Shown piece after piece: positions 1-7,676 of a stretch of 64,000 bases of DNA. Source of the DNA: RGIG8775 sp045128735 (GTDB lineage Bacteria; Bacillota; Clostridia; Oscillospirales; CAG-272); NCBI GenBank assembly GCA_045128735.1, contig JBGVRT010000133.1, positions 28,929-92,928 on the forward strand. The letters are read 5' to 3'. The notes beneath the pieces were generated by a model. The model had not been told where the DNA came from. It saw only the letters and a program-made list of their open reading frames with translations, and made no database searches. Made by a program: the position numbers and the translations under genes. Every line of letters starts with the position of its first letter. Position 1 is the stretch's first letter.

Positions 1-68
1 TCCCACTCGCAGGAGAGAGACGGCGGTATTTTTTCATTCATATATTCATATAACTCTTTTACAGTCAT
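1..68 (-). CDS. Nif3-like dinuclear metal-centre protein, N-terminal fragment (runs off the window)
   Basis: Only the first 22 or so codons are present; the gene continues beyond base 1. The peptide begins MTVKELYEYMNEKIPPSL and ends SCEWD, the characteristic opening of the Nif3/YqfO/DUF34 family, which in Bacillota very often follows trmK. Its ATG overlaps the stop codon of trmK as ATGA, so the two are translationally coupled. The cellular role of Nif3-family proteins is poorly defined (a metal-binding hydrolase-like fold). The identification rests on a short stretch plus gene context. Confidence 0.75.
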   Translation of the reverse strand, partial: MTVKELYEYMNEKIPPSLSCEW

Positions 69-748
69 TTCGTTTTCTCCAATATATTTTTGAATTGCTC
101 TACAAGCTGCGTTTCCTCGTCTCCGAGACCTGCCGCGCGCTTACCCTCAAGTCGTGCGGTATAGACCTCTATTCGGTTTTCAACAAATTTACAAAACAGC
201 TCTCCGCCGCGTTTTATATTATGCTTACCGAGGATAAGCTCTGCGCGGGTATACCGCTCTGATTTTCCCGAATATTCGGCGCACAGCGTTTGATAAATTT
301 TGCCCTCGTCCTCAGAAAGTACCTCGTCAACGATAGAGAAGCCCGAGGACAGCAAATATTCCCTTACCTCCTCCTGCTTTGTCATGGGTTGGAGGATAAG
401 GCGAACTTTTTTATTTTTGACCCACGGCGCGTTTCCTATTATTCGGCAAACAAGCTCACCGCCCATTCCGAATATCGCCACGTCATCGGGGGCGTAAGAC
501 TCTAATTTTTCAAGTCCGTCGGACAGTACTGTAACTACGCCGTCTGACGCGTTTTGTTTTGAAATATTCCTTTTTGCCGATTCGAGGGGCATTGGGTTTA
601 TATCGGCGGCTATCGCCTTTTTTATTTTATTGTTTTTATACAGATATATGGGCAGGTAGCCGTGGTCTGTTCCCACGTCGGCAAAAACTCCGCCGCGCAC
701 AAATCCCACCGCGCTCATAAGTCTGTTACTAAGAAGATTATTTCGCAT
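65..748 (-). CDS. trmK: tRNA (adenine22-N1)-methyltransferase TrmK
   Basis: A SAM-dependent class I methyltransferase of about 227 residues, expected to form m1A22 in tRNA in the cytoplasm. The SAM-binding loop ADVGTDHGYLP lies near residues 25-35 and the family motif FGMGGE near residue 95. I place the start at the ATG at 748 rather than 784, because AAAGGTG sits 5 bases before it and upstream sequence has no ribosome site. It follows the DUF1858 gene on the same strand by about 60 bases and overlaps the Nif3-like gene by ATGA, the usual trmK-nif3 pair. Expression probably comes from the promoter at 1045-1073. Confidence 0.9.
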   Translation of the reverse strand: MRNNLLSNRLMSAVGFVRGGVFADVGTDHGYLPIYLYKNNKIKKAIAADINPMPLESAKRNISKQNASDGVVTVLSDGLEKLESYAPDDVAIFGMGGELVCRIIGNAPWVKNKKVRLILQPMTKQEEVREYLLSSGFSIVDEVLSEDEGKIYQTLCAEYSGKSERYTRAELILGKHNIKRGGELFCKFVENRIEVYTARLEGKRAAGLGDEETQLVEQFKNILEKTK

Positions 749-810
749 TTCGTCACCTTTTGGGAAGAAAAAACCGCTCGACAAAGCCGTTTCTGCCGAG
801 CGGAGTTCTC

Positions 811-1011
811 TTACTTGGATGCAAGATATTTATTGATTTTTTCAACAAGCTCTTCGGCATTTGTTCCGTGAACGGCGCAAGCGTCCTCGATAGACTCTCC
901 TCTTGAAGAGGGGCAACCGAGACAGTGCATTCCGATTTCAAAGAAAAAGCGTGCCGTATCTACGTCGAAATCAAGTACGTCGCCGATGATGGATTCCTTT
1001 GTAACCTTCAT
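811..1011 (-). CDS. DUF1858 domain protein (small CxxC protein)
   Basis: A 66-residue protein that is essentially one DUF1858 domain. These domains are usually found alone or fused to redox proteins, and they carry a CxxC pair, here HCLGCPSSRGES at residues 29-40. The pair may bind a metal or undergo thiol chemistry, but no reaction is established. TATGGAGGT stands 8 bases before the ATG. It is the first gene of the trmK-nif3 transcription unit. Confidence 0.85.
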   Translation of the reverse strand: MKVTKESIIGDVLDFDVDTARFFFEIGMHCLGCPSSRGESIEDACAVHGTNAEELVEKINKYLASK

Positions 1012-1044
1012 TTATTTCTACCTCCATATTTTTAATTCTCCTTT

Positions 1045-1073
1045 ATTATATAACTTTTTATTCGATTTGTCAA
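1045..1073 (-). promoter_or_regulatory. Promoter of the DUF1858-trmK-nif3 unit
   Basis: On the minus strand TTGACA (1068-1073) and TATAAT (1045-1050) are separated by exactly 17 bases, a consensus sigma-A promoter about 35 bases before the DUF1858 start codon. Confidence 0.85.
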
Positions 1074-1116
1074 CTGAATTTTTGCAATTATATGCAAAGA
1101 AAATTTTGCAAACCCC

Positions 1117-1146
1117 TTGAAAAATCGACTCGGTGTATGGTATAAT
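1117..1146 (+). promoter_or_regulatory. Promoter of prfB
   Basis: TTGAAA (1117-1122) and TATAAT (1141-1146) are separated by 18 bases, with TATGG directly before the -10 (TRTGn extended -10). Because this promoter overlaps the upstream part of the open frame, translation cannot start at 1133. Confidence 0.85.
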
Positions 1147-1204
1147 ATATAATAACTATATTTTTACAGATTATTTAGCCGCGCTCGCGGCGTGGGAGGT
1201 TAAT

Positions 1205-2311
1205 TTGATAATCGCACTCGAAGATGCCAAATACAAGCTTATAAAGCTTCGTGACGACCTTGTTGAGCTTGGCTCGGCGCTTAAGATTGAGGAAAAGCGC
1301 GTTACCGTTGAGGGGCTTGAAAAGCAGACCCTTGAGCAGGATTTCTGGAGCAACCAGGAAAACTCCTCAAAGATACTTCAGACAATAAAACAGACAAAGG
1401 ATGCTATAGAGAACTACGACGCGCTTTGCGCACGCCTTGAGGATGCCATCGTTCTTGCCGAAATGGCTATTGAGGAAAACGACGAGGGCTCTGTTCCCGA
1501 GGTTGAAAACGAGCTTGCCGAAATCGTTGCGGCAGAGGAAAAGAAGCGCATTGAGGTACTGCTTTCGGGCGAGTACGACAAGAACAACGCCATAGTTTCT
1601 TTCCACCCCGGCGCAGGCGGCACAGAGGCGCAGGACTGGGCGCAGATGCTTTACAGAATGATTACCCGTTGGGCAGAGCGCAACAAGTTCACGGTAAAGC
1701 TTATCGACTGGCTTGACGGCGAAGAAGCGGGACTTAAGAGCGCTACCATTACGGTTGAGGGTCTCAACGCTTACGGATATCTTAAGAGCGAGAACGGCGT
1801 GCACAGACTTGTGCGTGTTTCACCCTTCGACTCTGCGGGCAGACGCCAGACCTCGTTTGCTTCGATAGAGGTTATGCCCGAATTTGACGAGGTTGACAAG
1901 ATCGAGCTTCGCGACGAGGACCTTGAAATAACCGCGCACCGTTCAAGCGGCGCAGGCGGTCAGCATATCAACAAGACCGACTCGGCAATAAGAATCGTTC
2001 ACAAGCCCACAGGTATTGTGGTCGGCTGTCAGACCGAGCGTTCACAGCTTCAGAACAAGGAAACTGCACTTAAGATGCTTAAGGCAAAGCTTATGGAGAT
2101 CAAGCTCCGTGAGCGTCTTGACACCATTGAGGAAATTCAAGGCAACAAAACAAACATCGAGTGGGGCTCACAGATTCGTTCTTACGTATTTATGCCCTAC
2201 ACTCTCGCCAAGGACACCCGCACAGGCTTTGAGGACGGAAACATAAACGCGGTTATGGACGGCGAAATAGACGGATTTATTAACGCGTATCTTAAATCTA
2301 TTACAAAATAA
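1205..2311 (+). CDS. prfB: Peptide chain release factor 2
   Basis: RF2 recognises UGA and UAA stop codons and triggers hydrolysis of peptidyl-tRNA on the ribosome. The SPF stop-codon recognition tripeptide is near residue 206 and the catalytic GGQ (in SSGAGGQHINK) near residue 250; the length of 368 matches the family. The start is a TTG at 1205 with GGGAGG 5 bases upstream; the longer frame back to 1133 would begin inside the promoter. Many bacteria carry an autoregulatory +1 frameshift with an in-frame UGA at about codon 25; here the corresponding stretch (VELGSALKIEEK) is read straight through with no stop, so that control is absent. The next gene follows after 17 bases. Confidence 0.95.
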   Translation: MIIALEDAKYKLIKLRDDLVELGSALKIEEKRVTVEGLEKQTLEQDFWSNQENSSKILQTIKQTKDAIENYDALCARLEDAIVLAEMAIEENDEGSVPEVENELAEIVAAEEKKRIEVLLSGEYDKNNAIVSFHPGAGGTEAQDWAQMLYRMITRWAERNKFTVKLIDWLDGEEAGLKSATITVEGLNAYGYLKSENGVHRLVRVSPFDSAGRRQTSFASIEVMPEFDEVDKIELRDEDLEITAHRSSGAGGQHINKTDSAIRIVHKPTGIVVGCQTERSQLQNKETALKMLKAKLMEIKLRERLDTIEEIQGNKTNIEWGSQIRSYVFMPYTLAKDTRTGFEDGNINAVMDGEIDGFINAYLKSITK

Positions 2312-2328
2312 AGAAAGAGAGTAAGATT

Positions 2329-2610
2329 ATGAATAAGAGAACAAAGTTCTACATCGGTATTATGCTTGTTATTACGGCTATCACCACAATGTTTACATTC
2401 CTTGCGCTTTGCATGAAGAAAAAGAGTGCCCTTGCGGCTCTCGCGGCACTTGCTACCGCCGAGGGAATTATGGGTCTTGCGCTTATCGAGGACAACGCAA
2501 AGAAGAAGATCATCATTGAAGAGCCCGCTGAGGAAGAGGTTGTAATTCTTGACGACGAGCCTGTTGAGATTCCCGTTGACGAGGACGCAAGCGAGGAAGA
2601 TTTTGCATAA
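2329..2610 (+). CDS. Small single-pass membrane protein with acidic tail, function unknown
   Basis: A protein of 93 residues. Residues 8-28 form one hydrophobic segment (IGIMLVITAITTMFTFLALC), followed by KKK, an alanine/leucine-rich stretch that could be a second weak helix, and a strongly acidic C-terminus (many E and D, residues 60-93). I do not recognise a family. It follows prfB by 17 bases and is followed at once by a terminator, so it is the second gene of a two-gene unit. The charge pattern suggests the KKK end and acidic tail lie in the cytoplasm, but topology is inference. Confidence 0.7.
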   Translation: MNKRTKFYIGIMLVITAITTMFTFLALCMKKKSALAALAALATAEGIMGLALIEDNAKKKIIIEEPAEEEVVILDDEPVEIPVDEDASEEDFA

Positions 2611-2620
2611 AAATTTTTTA

Positions 2621-2650
2621 GGCTGCCGCTTAAAGCGACAGCCTTTTTTC
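2621..2650 (+). terminator. Rho-independent terminator after the prfB unit
   Basis: The arms GGCTGcCGCT and AGCGaCAGCC (2621-2643) close a TAA loop and are followed by six T (2644-2649). The facing gene's stop codon overlaps the T-run. Confidence 0.85.
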
Positions 2651-4580
2651 ACTCAAATATTTTTCCCACGCGATAGTCTCTCCAGACTGTTTCGAACACG
2701 CCGCCGCCATCGGGTAGCGGACGCACGTCACGCCAATTTGACTCGGTACGCATAGGGCAAATGCTTGCCTTGATTTCCTGAGTCTTTCCGAGCAGCGCGG
2801 TATCGGCTAAGGTAAAGCCGAACAGCGATTGGAAGTTCTCCACCGACTCAAGGTATATGGCAGAGCCGCGGGATGCGCCGCCCTCTCTCATATAGTCCTC
2901 CATAGCAGAAAGGTAGACGTATTGAGACACAAGGGTGTCACGGAATCTGTAGGCTTTATAAAGCTCGCTGCCCTTTGCCACCGTCACGTTCCCGACGAAA
3001 TTCGAAAGCAACAACGCAACCTCTGCGCACAGCTTTGCTATTCCCTCTCGGTTTCGTATTGCGCCTGCCGTCTCGCTCATTTTTTTGGCGAAGGTGCGGC
3101 GTTTTTGGTCTACGTTCGAGCTATCGGACACCAATATTTTTCTTTCCTTTTCAAGCCTTTCAAGCGACTTTCCGCAGACTTCGGCAAGCTCCTCAAGGCT
3201 TATTTTTTTATTCTCAAAATGTGCCGCTATATACTGTGCCGCGCGGAGTGAGCCAACCTGACCCGCGTTAAGCGCACTGCCACCGGGGCGTTTTACGCCG
3301 TGAGTTCCAGCCGCTTCGCCGACAACTAAAAGCCCCTCAACCGAGGTGCGCCACCACGCGTCAACCGCTATACCGCCGTTGTTGTGCTGAGCGCAGAGAG
3401 CTATTTCAAGCCTTTCTCTCTCAAGGTCAACACCGCGCGACAAATAAAGCTCATAGGCGGGCATATTCATATGCTTAAGGCGGTCTATGGGCTTGCCGAA
3501 GCAGGCGCCTGTGGCGACGAGGTATTCCCTCGCTTCACCGTCAAGTACGGAATAGTCAAGCTCCGCAAGCTTGCGCGGATTTTCTCTGTAATCGAGGTAG
3601 ACTCTGCGTCCAAGCACAGCGCACTCGTACCACACAAGCAGGTCGATAACCGACGAGCCGTCATTTATTTTGTTGCAGTCAAAGGGCCATTCGTAGCCTT
3701 TCTTGAAAAGCATTGAAAGGGCTTTGCCGTCGTTCTTGAAATAGTCGTTTACAAACTCGCGTTCAATTCCGTTTTCGTCAACCGAGACTACTGTGGGAAG
3801 CACCTGCATATAGGTGCCCGACACGTTCCAGCGCGGGTGGGTAGAGGCAAGTCCATACTGCCATTCGGTAAGATTTTTACCTTTTGCGCCTGCCGCAAGA
3901 GCAAGCCCCGACGCACCGTTATGACATTCGGGATAAACCGAGTCGGCGTACATTCCCGCAGGTCCGCCCGTAGCAAGAATCAGATTTTCAAAGCCGAACA
4001 CCACGGGCTCGCAGTTATTTTTCTTATCAAGGGTAATAAGCGCAGAGGCTTTTTCGCCTTTTTTTATTATCTCCACGGCAAAAAGGTTATCGTATATGGG
4101 AATGTTTCGCTCGCACACCGCCGCCTCAAGGCATTCGGTCATTATCTTTGAGGTCAGAGGTCCTACCGAGGTTGCGCGTGAACGCTTGTCGTGGTCGGTC
4201 TTATATCCCACGTATTCTCCGTATTTATTCGTGGGAAATTTCACACCGAGGTCGGCAAGGCGCATAAAGGAGCGCACCGAGTTTGCCGCCTCGGCATAGG
4301 CTACGTCTCCGTCAACGCAACCGCCGTCAAAGATATCCTTTGCCATATCACGCGGTGAATCGGGTGTTCCGCACATTCCAAGCTTATAATAGGTCTGCTT
4401 ATCGGAGCCCGTATTGCGCGAAGTGCCAAGATTCACGCCCTCGCTGACAAGGGCAATATCGCGCACGCCTTCCTCGTAGAGCGAAAGTGCCGCGTTAAAG
4501 CCTGCCGCGCCGCTTCCCACAACAAGTGTATGGACGGTGTGGGCGGCTATTTTCTTTTCATTATAAACAATATATTCCAT
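2649..4580 (-). CDS. FAD-binding flavoprotein of the fumarate reductase/succinate dehydrogenase type
   Basis: A protein of 643 residues with an N-terminal dinucleotide-binding motif VVGSGAAG (residues 20-27), a second FAD contact LATGGPAGMY near 205, and the C-terminal flavin/substrate segment GGIAVDAWW...GLLVVGEAAG near 410-430. The architecture is that of soluble FrdA/L-aspartate oxidase-like flavoproteins, which reduce or oxidise C=C bonds next to carboxylates or ketones. No signal peptide or haem motif is visible, so a cytoplasmic enzyme is likely. It is the last gene of a three-gene run (OYE-like, SDR, this), with only 4 bases between it and the SDR gene. The substrate cannot be read from the sequence. 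Confidence 0.85.
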   Translation of the reverse strand: MEYIVYNEKKIAAHTVHTLVVGSGAAGFNAALSLYEEGVRDIALVSEGVNLGTSRNTGSDKQTYYKLGMCGTPDSPRDMAKDIFDGGCVDGDVAYAEAANSVRSFMRLADLGVKFPTNKYGEYVGYKTDHDKRSRATSVGPLTSKIMTECLEAAVCERNIPIYDNLFAVEIIKKGEKASALITLDKKNNCEPVVFGFENLILATGGPAGMYADSVYPECHNGASGLALAAGAKGKNLTEWQYGLASTHPRWNVSGTYMQVLPTVVSVDENGIEREFVNDYFKNDGKALSMLFKKGYEWPFDCNKINDGSSVIDLLVWYECAVLGRRVYLDYRENPRKLAELDYSVLDGEAREYLVATGACFGKPIDRLKHMNMPAYELYLSRGVDLERERLEIALCAQHNNGGIAVDAWWRTSVEGLLVVGEAAGTHGVKRPGGSALNAGQVGSLRAAQYIAAHFENKKISLEELAEVCGKSLERLEKERKILVSDSSNVDQKRRTFAKKMSETAGAIRNREGIAKLCAEVALLLSNFVGNVTVAKGSELYKAYRFRDTLVSQYVYLSAMEDYMREGGASRGSAIYLESVENFQSLFGFTLADTALLGKTQEIKASICPMRTESNWRDVRPLPDGGGVFETVWRDYRVGKIFE

Positions 4581-4584
4581 AATC

Positions 4585-5328
4585 TTAAAGCTTTCTTATA
4601 TGAAGTCCGCCGTCAACTATGAAGGATTCGCCCGTGGTATAAGCAAACGTGCCGTCAACAAGTGCGCCAACCGCCTTCGCCACATCCTCGGGATAGCCCC
4701 AACGTCCTGTGGGAACAAGTCCGTCGGCAATTTTGGCGTCGTATTTATCCTTGACCTTTTCGGTCATTTCGGTATAGATTATACCGGGGCAAACCTCGTT
4801 TACAAGTATTCCCTCACCTGCAAGTCTGTCGGCAAAAAGCTTGGTCATCATTGACACGCCCGCCTTTGAAATGCAATACTCTCCGCGAGAAGTTGAGCTT
4901 GTATAAGCCGACACCGACGAAATATTTACGATATATCCCTTTATTCCTGCTCTTACCATTCGGTTTGCCACGTCCTGCGTAAGGAAAAACGTTCCCTTTG
5001 AGTTGATTCCCATAACGTAGTCATAGCTTTCCTCGGTCATTTCGAGAATGTCGCGTCTCTCCTTGGGCGCAACGCCCGCAACGTTGACGAGGGCATCTAT
5101 TCTGCCGTACTTTTCAAGCGCGGTATCAACAAGCTTCTTTCTGTCCTCCGCGGAAGAAAGGTCGCCCGAAACGTAGATAAATTTATCGCCCAGTTTTTCA
5201 AACTGCTCTTTTACGCTTTCATAGGGGCGGCGGTTCATTCCGACCACAAAAAAGCCCTTATTTACAAGCTCTTCCACCGTGGCAAAGCCTATTCCGCCCG
5301 CCGCGCCCGTTACTATTGCAACCTTCAT
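4585..5328 (-). CDS. Short-chain dehydrogenase/reductase (SDR)
   Basis: A classical SDR of 247 residues. The cofactor motif TGAAGGIG is at residues 7-14, NVAG at about 82-85, the catalytic Ser in NISSVSAY near 138-143 and the YxxxK pair in YCISKAGV near 155. RRPYE after beta-2 carries arginines (NRRP), which favours NADP(H). It probably interconverts a ketone and an alcohol within the pathway encoded by its neighbours. It lies between the OYE-like and flavoprotein genes with gaps of 10 and 4 bases, so cotranscription is near certain. FabG-like sequence alone does not justify a fatty-acid role here. Confidence 0.88.
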   Translation of the reverse strand: MKVAIVTGAAGGIGFATVEELVNKGFFVVGMNRRPYESVKEQFEKLGDKFIYVSGDLSSAEDRKKLVDTALEKYGRIDALVNVAGVAPKERRDILEMTEESYDYVMGINSKGTFFLTQDVANRMVRAGIKGYIVNISSVSAYTSSTSRGEYCISKAGVSMMTKLFADRLAGEGILVNEVCPGIIYTEMTEKVKDKYDAKIADGLVPTGRWGYPEDVAKAVGALVDGTFAYTTGESFIVDGGLHIRKL

Positions 5329-5338
5329 TATTATATCC

Positions 5339-6658
5339 TCAATTCATACAGAATTTTTTGTAGAGAGGTGCGTAGACCTCGCCGTCTCTTATAACGCATC
5401 CCGGTGTGCCACCGGGCTTTCTCATTATTTCACTGCATTTTCCGCAGGCTATGCAAACCTTTTTGGGGTCAAGTCCGCCCGTGATGCAAATATCCTTTGC
5501 AAGATTGGGATAAGCGAGAGTCTCTCTGCCATAGCCCGCAAAATCAAATTTGCCCTCGCCGATATACGCGGCAACCACATTGGGAGACATTGCACCGAGG
5601 TAGCTGAGACCCGACGAAATAATCGGTGTTCCCTTTACCGATTCGGCAACCTCAGCTATACCGTCAAGCATACGCTTTACGCCTGCGATAGGAGGTTCGG
5701 GGTGCTCGTAAGTGCCGCGGGCAAAAGGACGGTTAACGTGGGGGTTAACGTATGGGTTGCCCATTGTGATGTTTATAAGAGGCATTCCAAGCTTTACAAG
5801 CTCGGCACAAAGCATTTTCGCCTCGGTAAAGTCGGGAGTGAGTCCCTGCCCCTCGTTTACGCCAAAGCCGTATGGGTACTCGAAGCCGTCGTATGCGTTC
5901 ATTCGCGTTGTAACGATAAAGTCACCGCCGCAATTTTCAAGTGCGCCCTTAACCGAATCGCGAAGAAGTCTTGTGCGTTTTTCAAAGCTTCCGCCATATC
6001 TTCCCTCGCGGTTGTACGCCGAAAGAAGCTCGCAAAGCAGATATCTGTGACAGCACTTAATATCTCCGCCGTCAAATCCTGCCTTTTGGGCAAGAAGCGC
6101 GCCGTTTACAAGTGCTTCGCCTACGCGGTCAAGATACTCGTCGGTGAGTATTCGGCTTTTATCAATCGGATTGTCCTTTTCAAACAGAGGATTGTTATAG
6201 GCAATAAGCGGAGCAGGTGTACCCTCGGGCTTACTGTATCTTCCCGAATGGGTAAGCTGACAGATAACCAATGGCTCATATCCGTTTGTCTTAAGGCATC
6301 TTTCCTTTATGTCCGCAACGATTTTCTTGAAGGAATCAAGCGTATTATTATTTATGTACATTTGGCGAGGATTGGCTCTGCCCTCTTTGAGCACCGCGGT
6401 AGCCTCAAACCACACTATTCCCGCGCCGCCCTCAGCAAAGCGCATATATCTGCGGATCGTCAGCTCGTCGGGTGCGCCCTCGCGCGTTCCGTCACAGCCC
6501 TCCATTGCCTGATATACAAGGCGGTTACTTACTGTTTTTCCGTTGACGGTAAGCGGAGCTTTAAGCACCGAGGTGTCGTCGCTCACGGGAAGAGTTATGC
6601 CCGCATCGGCACAGAGGCGTTCAAGCTCGGCTTTGGTATTCGGAACCGAATAATTCAT
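5339..6658 (-). CDS. Old Yellow Enzyme-family NADH:flavin oxidoreductase with Fe-S cysteines
   Basis: A 439-residue FMN TIM-barrel protein of the OYE/2,4-dienoyl-CoA reductase family. Visible family marks are QLTHSGRYSKPEG near 155-167, GFDGGDIKCCHRYLLCELLS near 230-250 and YGGSFEKRTRLLRD just after. The C-terminal cysteines CIACGKC...GC (about 402-418) match the [4Fe-4S] ligand set of the dienoyl-CoA reductase branch, but the C-terminal FAD/NAD(P) domain of that branch is missing, so electrons must come from a partner protein. It is the first gene of the minus-strand run, directly under the divergent promoter at 6702-6730. The expected chemistry is reduction of an activated C=C bond; the substrate is unknown. 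Confidence 0.88.
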   Translation of the reverse strand: MNYSVPNTKAELERLCADAGITLPVSDDTSVLKAPLTVNGKTVSNRLVYQAMEGCDGTREGAPDELTIRRYMRFAEGGAGIVWFEATAVLKEGRANPRQMYINNNTLDSFKKIVADIKERCLKTNGYEPLVICQLTHSGRYSKPEGTPAPLIAYNNPLFEKDNPIDKSRILTDEYLDRVGEALVNGALLAQKAGFDGGDIKCCHRYLLCELLSAYNREGRYGGSFEKRTRLLRDSVKGALENCGGDFIVTTRMNAYDGFEYPYGFGVNEGQGLTPDFTEAKMLCAELVKLGMPLINITMGNPYVNPHVNRPFARGTYEHPEPPIAGVKRMLDGIAEVAESVKGTPIISSGLSYLGAMSPNVVAAYIGEGKFDFAGYGRETLAYPNLAKDICITGGLDPKKVCIACGKCSEIMRKPGGTPGCVIRDGEVYAPLYKKFCMN

Positions 6659-6682
6659 ATAAATTCTCCTTTTTGTTTTTTA

Positions 6683-6768
6683 AGCAACTTTTCACAAATA
6701 CATTATACATCAAGCCATCCCTTTTTTCTATAACAAATTTGCGATTTTTTATATAAAAGTTGCTATTT
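6683..6768. promoter_or_regulatory. Candidate AraC-type operator between divergent promoters
   Basis: TTTGCGATTT (6738-6747) and GTTGCTATTT (6759-6768) are near-identical direct repeats whose starts are 21 bases apart, the two-helical-turn spacing typical of AraC-family half-sites. A third, inverted copy of the second site's core (AGCAACTTTT, 6683-6692, against AAAAGTTGCT, 6755-6764) lies near the OYE promoter. The adjoining gene encodes an AraC regulator, which is the likely ligand-responsive binder. Confidence 0.5.
6702..6730 (-). promoter_or_regulatory. Promoter of the OYE-SDR-flavoprotein operon
   Basis: On the minus strand TATAAT (6702-6707) is preceded 17 bases earlier by a poor -35, TAGAAA (6725-6730), which fits an activator-dependent promoter. 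The 12 bases around this -10 are repeated exactly, in inverted orientation, at the AraC promoter (6799-6810). Confidence 0.6.
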
Positions 6769-6781
6769 GACAAAAAATCTA

Positions 6782-6810
6782 TGTACAAAAACTCTTTTTT
6801 GATGTATAAT
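6782..6810 (+). promoter_or_regulatory. Promoter of the AraC regulator gene
   Basis: TATAAT (6805-6810) has TGTACA (6782-6787) 17 bases upstream. The -10 lies within TTGATGTATAAT, the inverted duplicate of the facing promoter. Confidence 0.55.
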
Positions 6811-6851
6811 TATATAAAATGGATATATTAAACTTGTCACGGAGGTATGTT

Positions 6852-7676
6852 ATGTCCTGTATTCAAGGAATGGAGCATATTATTTTTTCCGATAGCAACA
6901 GCGGAATACTCCCACACGTTCACCACAACGTGCATCAGGTATTCTTTATAATGAAGGGCGAGGTAGACATCAAAATAGAAGACAAGCATTATTTTATCAC
7001 GCGCCCAACGGCTGTCTTTGTAAACAATTTTGAAAGGCACTCGTTCACAGCGTCAAACGGTGAATTTTCCCGTTTTTGCATCTCTCTTTCCCCGTCCAAA
7101 ATAAAACAGGAAATAAAGAACGACAAGCTTCTCTCAATAATATCCAACCGTCCCGAGCACTTTTGCCACTGTATAGACGTGACGGACATTGAGCCGCTTC
7201 TGACACCTATGTTATGGGAAATTCTCAAAGAAAAAAAAGCTCATTATTCCGAATATCCCGAAAACGCCTCGGCACTTCTTCGCTGCGTATTCGTCGCACT
7301 TTACAGACATTCGCCCAAATCCTTTCCGTTTGAGGACAACAACATAAGCTCTACCGTACAAAAAATAAAGATGAAAATTGAAACCGAGCTTGCCGGCGAG
7401 CAAACGCTTGACGACCTCGCCGACGAATTTCACATCAGCCGCTATTATCTTGCCCACGCGTACAAGCAGGTCACCGGCTACAGCATAAAAAATTACCGTA
7501 TGCTCTGCAGAATAGCCGAGGCGCGGGAGCTTTTGACAAACACATCGCTTTCGGTTTCGCAGATAAGTGAGCACATCGGTTTTCCCGATGCCAGCAATTT
7601 TTCCAAATATTTTAAGAAAAAAACGGGATACACGCCGTCGCAATACAGAAACATTCACAAAGGAGAAGAAATATGA
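6852..7676 (+). CDS. AraC-family transcriptional regulator with cupin sensor domain
   Basis: About 274 residues. An N-terminal cupin (HVHHNVHQVFFIMKGEVDIK near 20-40) is followed by a C-terminal double helix-turn-helix (LDDLADEFHISRYYLAHAYK and the region ending FSKYFKKKTGYTPSQYR). The start is the ATG at 6852, with GGAGG 6 bases before it; the longer frame from 6819 overlaps the promoter. It is divergent from the OYE operon and overlaps the downstream dehydrogenase gene by ATGA, so it probably senses a small molecule linked to that pathway and controls both arms. Confidence 0.9.
   Translation: MSCIQGMEHIIFSDSNSGILPHVHHNVHQVFFIMKGEVDIKIEDKHYFITRPTAVFVNNFERHSFTASNGEFSRFCISLSPSKIKQEIKNDKLLSIISNRPEHFCHCIDVTDIEPLLTPMLWEILKEKKAHYSEYPENASALLRCVFVALYRHSPKSFPFEDNNISSTVQKIKMKIETELAGEQTLDDLADEFHISRYYLAHAYKQVTGYSIKNYRMLCRIAEARELLTNTSLSVSQISEHIGFPDASNFSKYFKKKTGYTPSQYRNIHKGEEI

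Noticed and set aside
1133..1204. Longer N-terminus for prfB from an ATG at 1133.
   Set aside because: The segment contains the -10 of the gene's own promoter, and the extra residues do not resemble RF2; the TTG at 1205 has a good ribosome site.
5279..6733. A 484-codon open frame on the plus strand opposite the OYE-like gene.
   Set aside because: It is the antisense shadow of a well-supported flavoenzyme gene; the translation has no family features and no ribosome site, and it crosses the OYE promoter.
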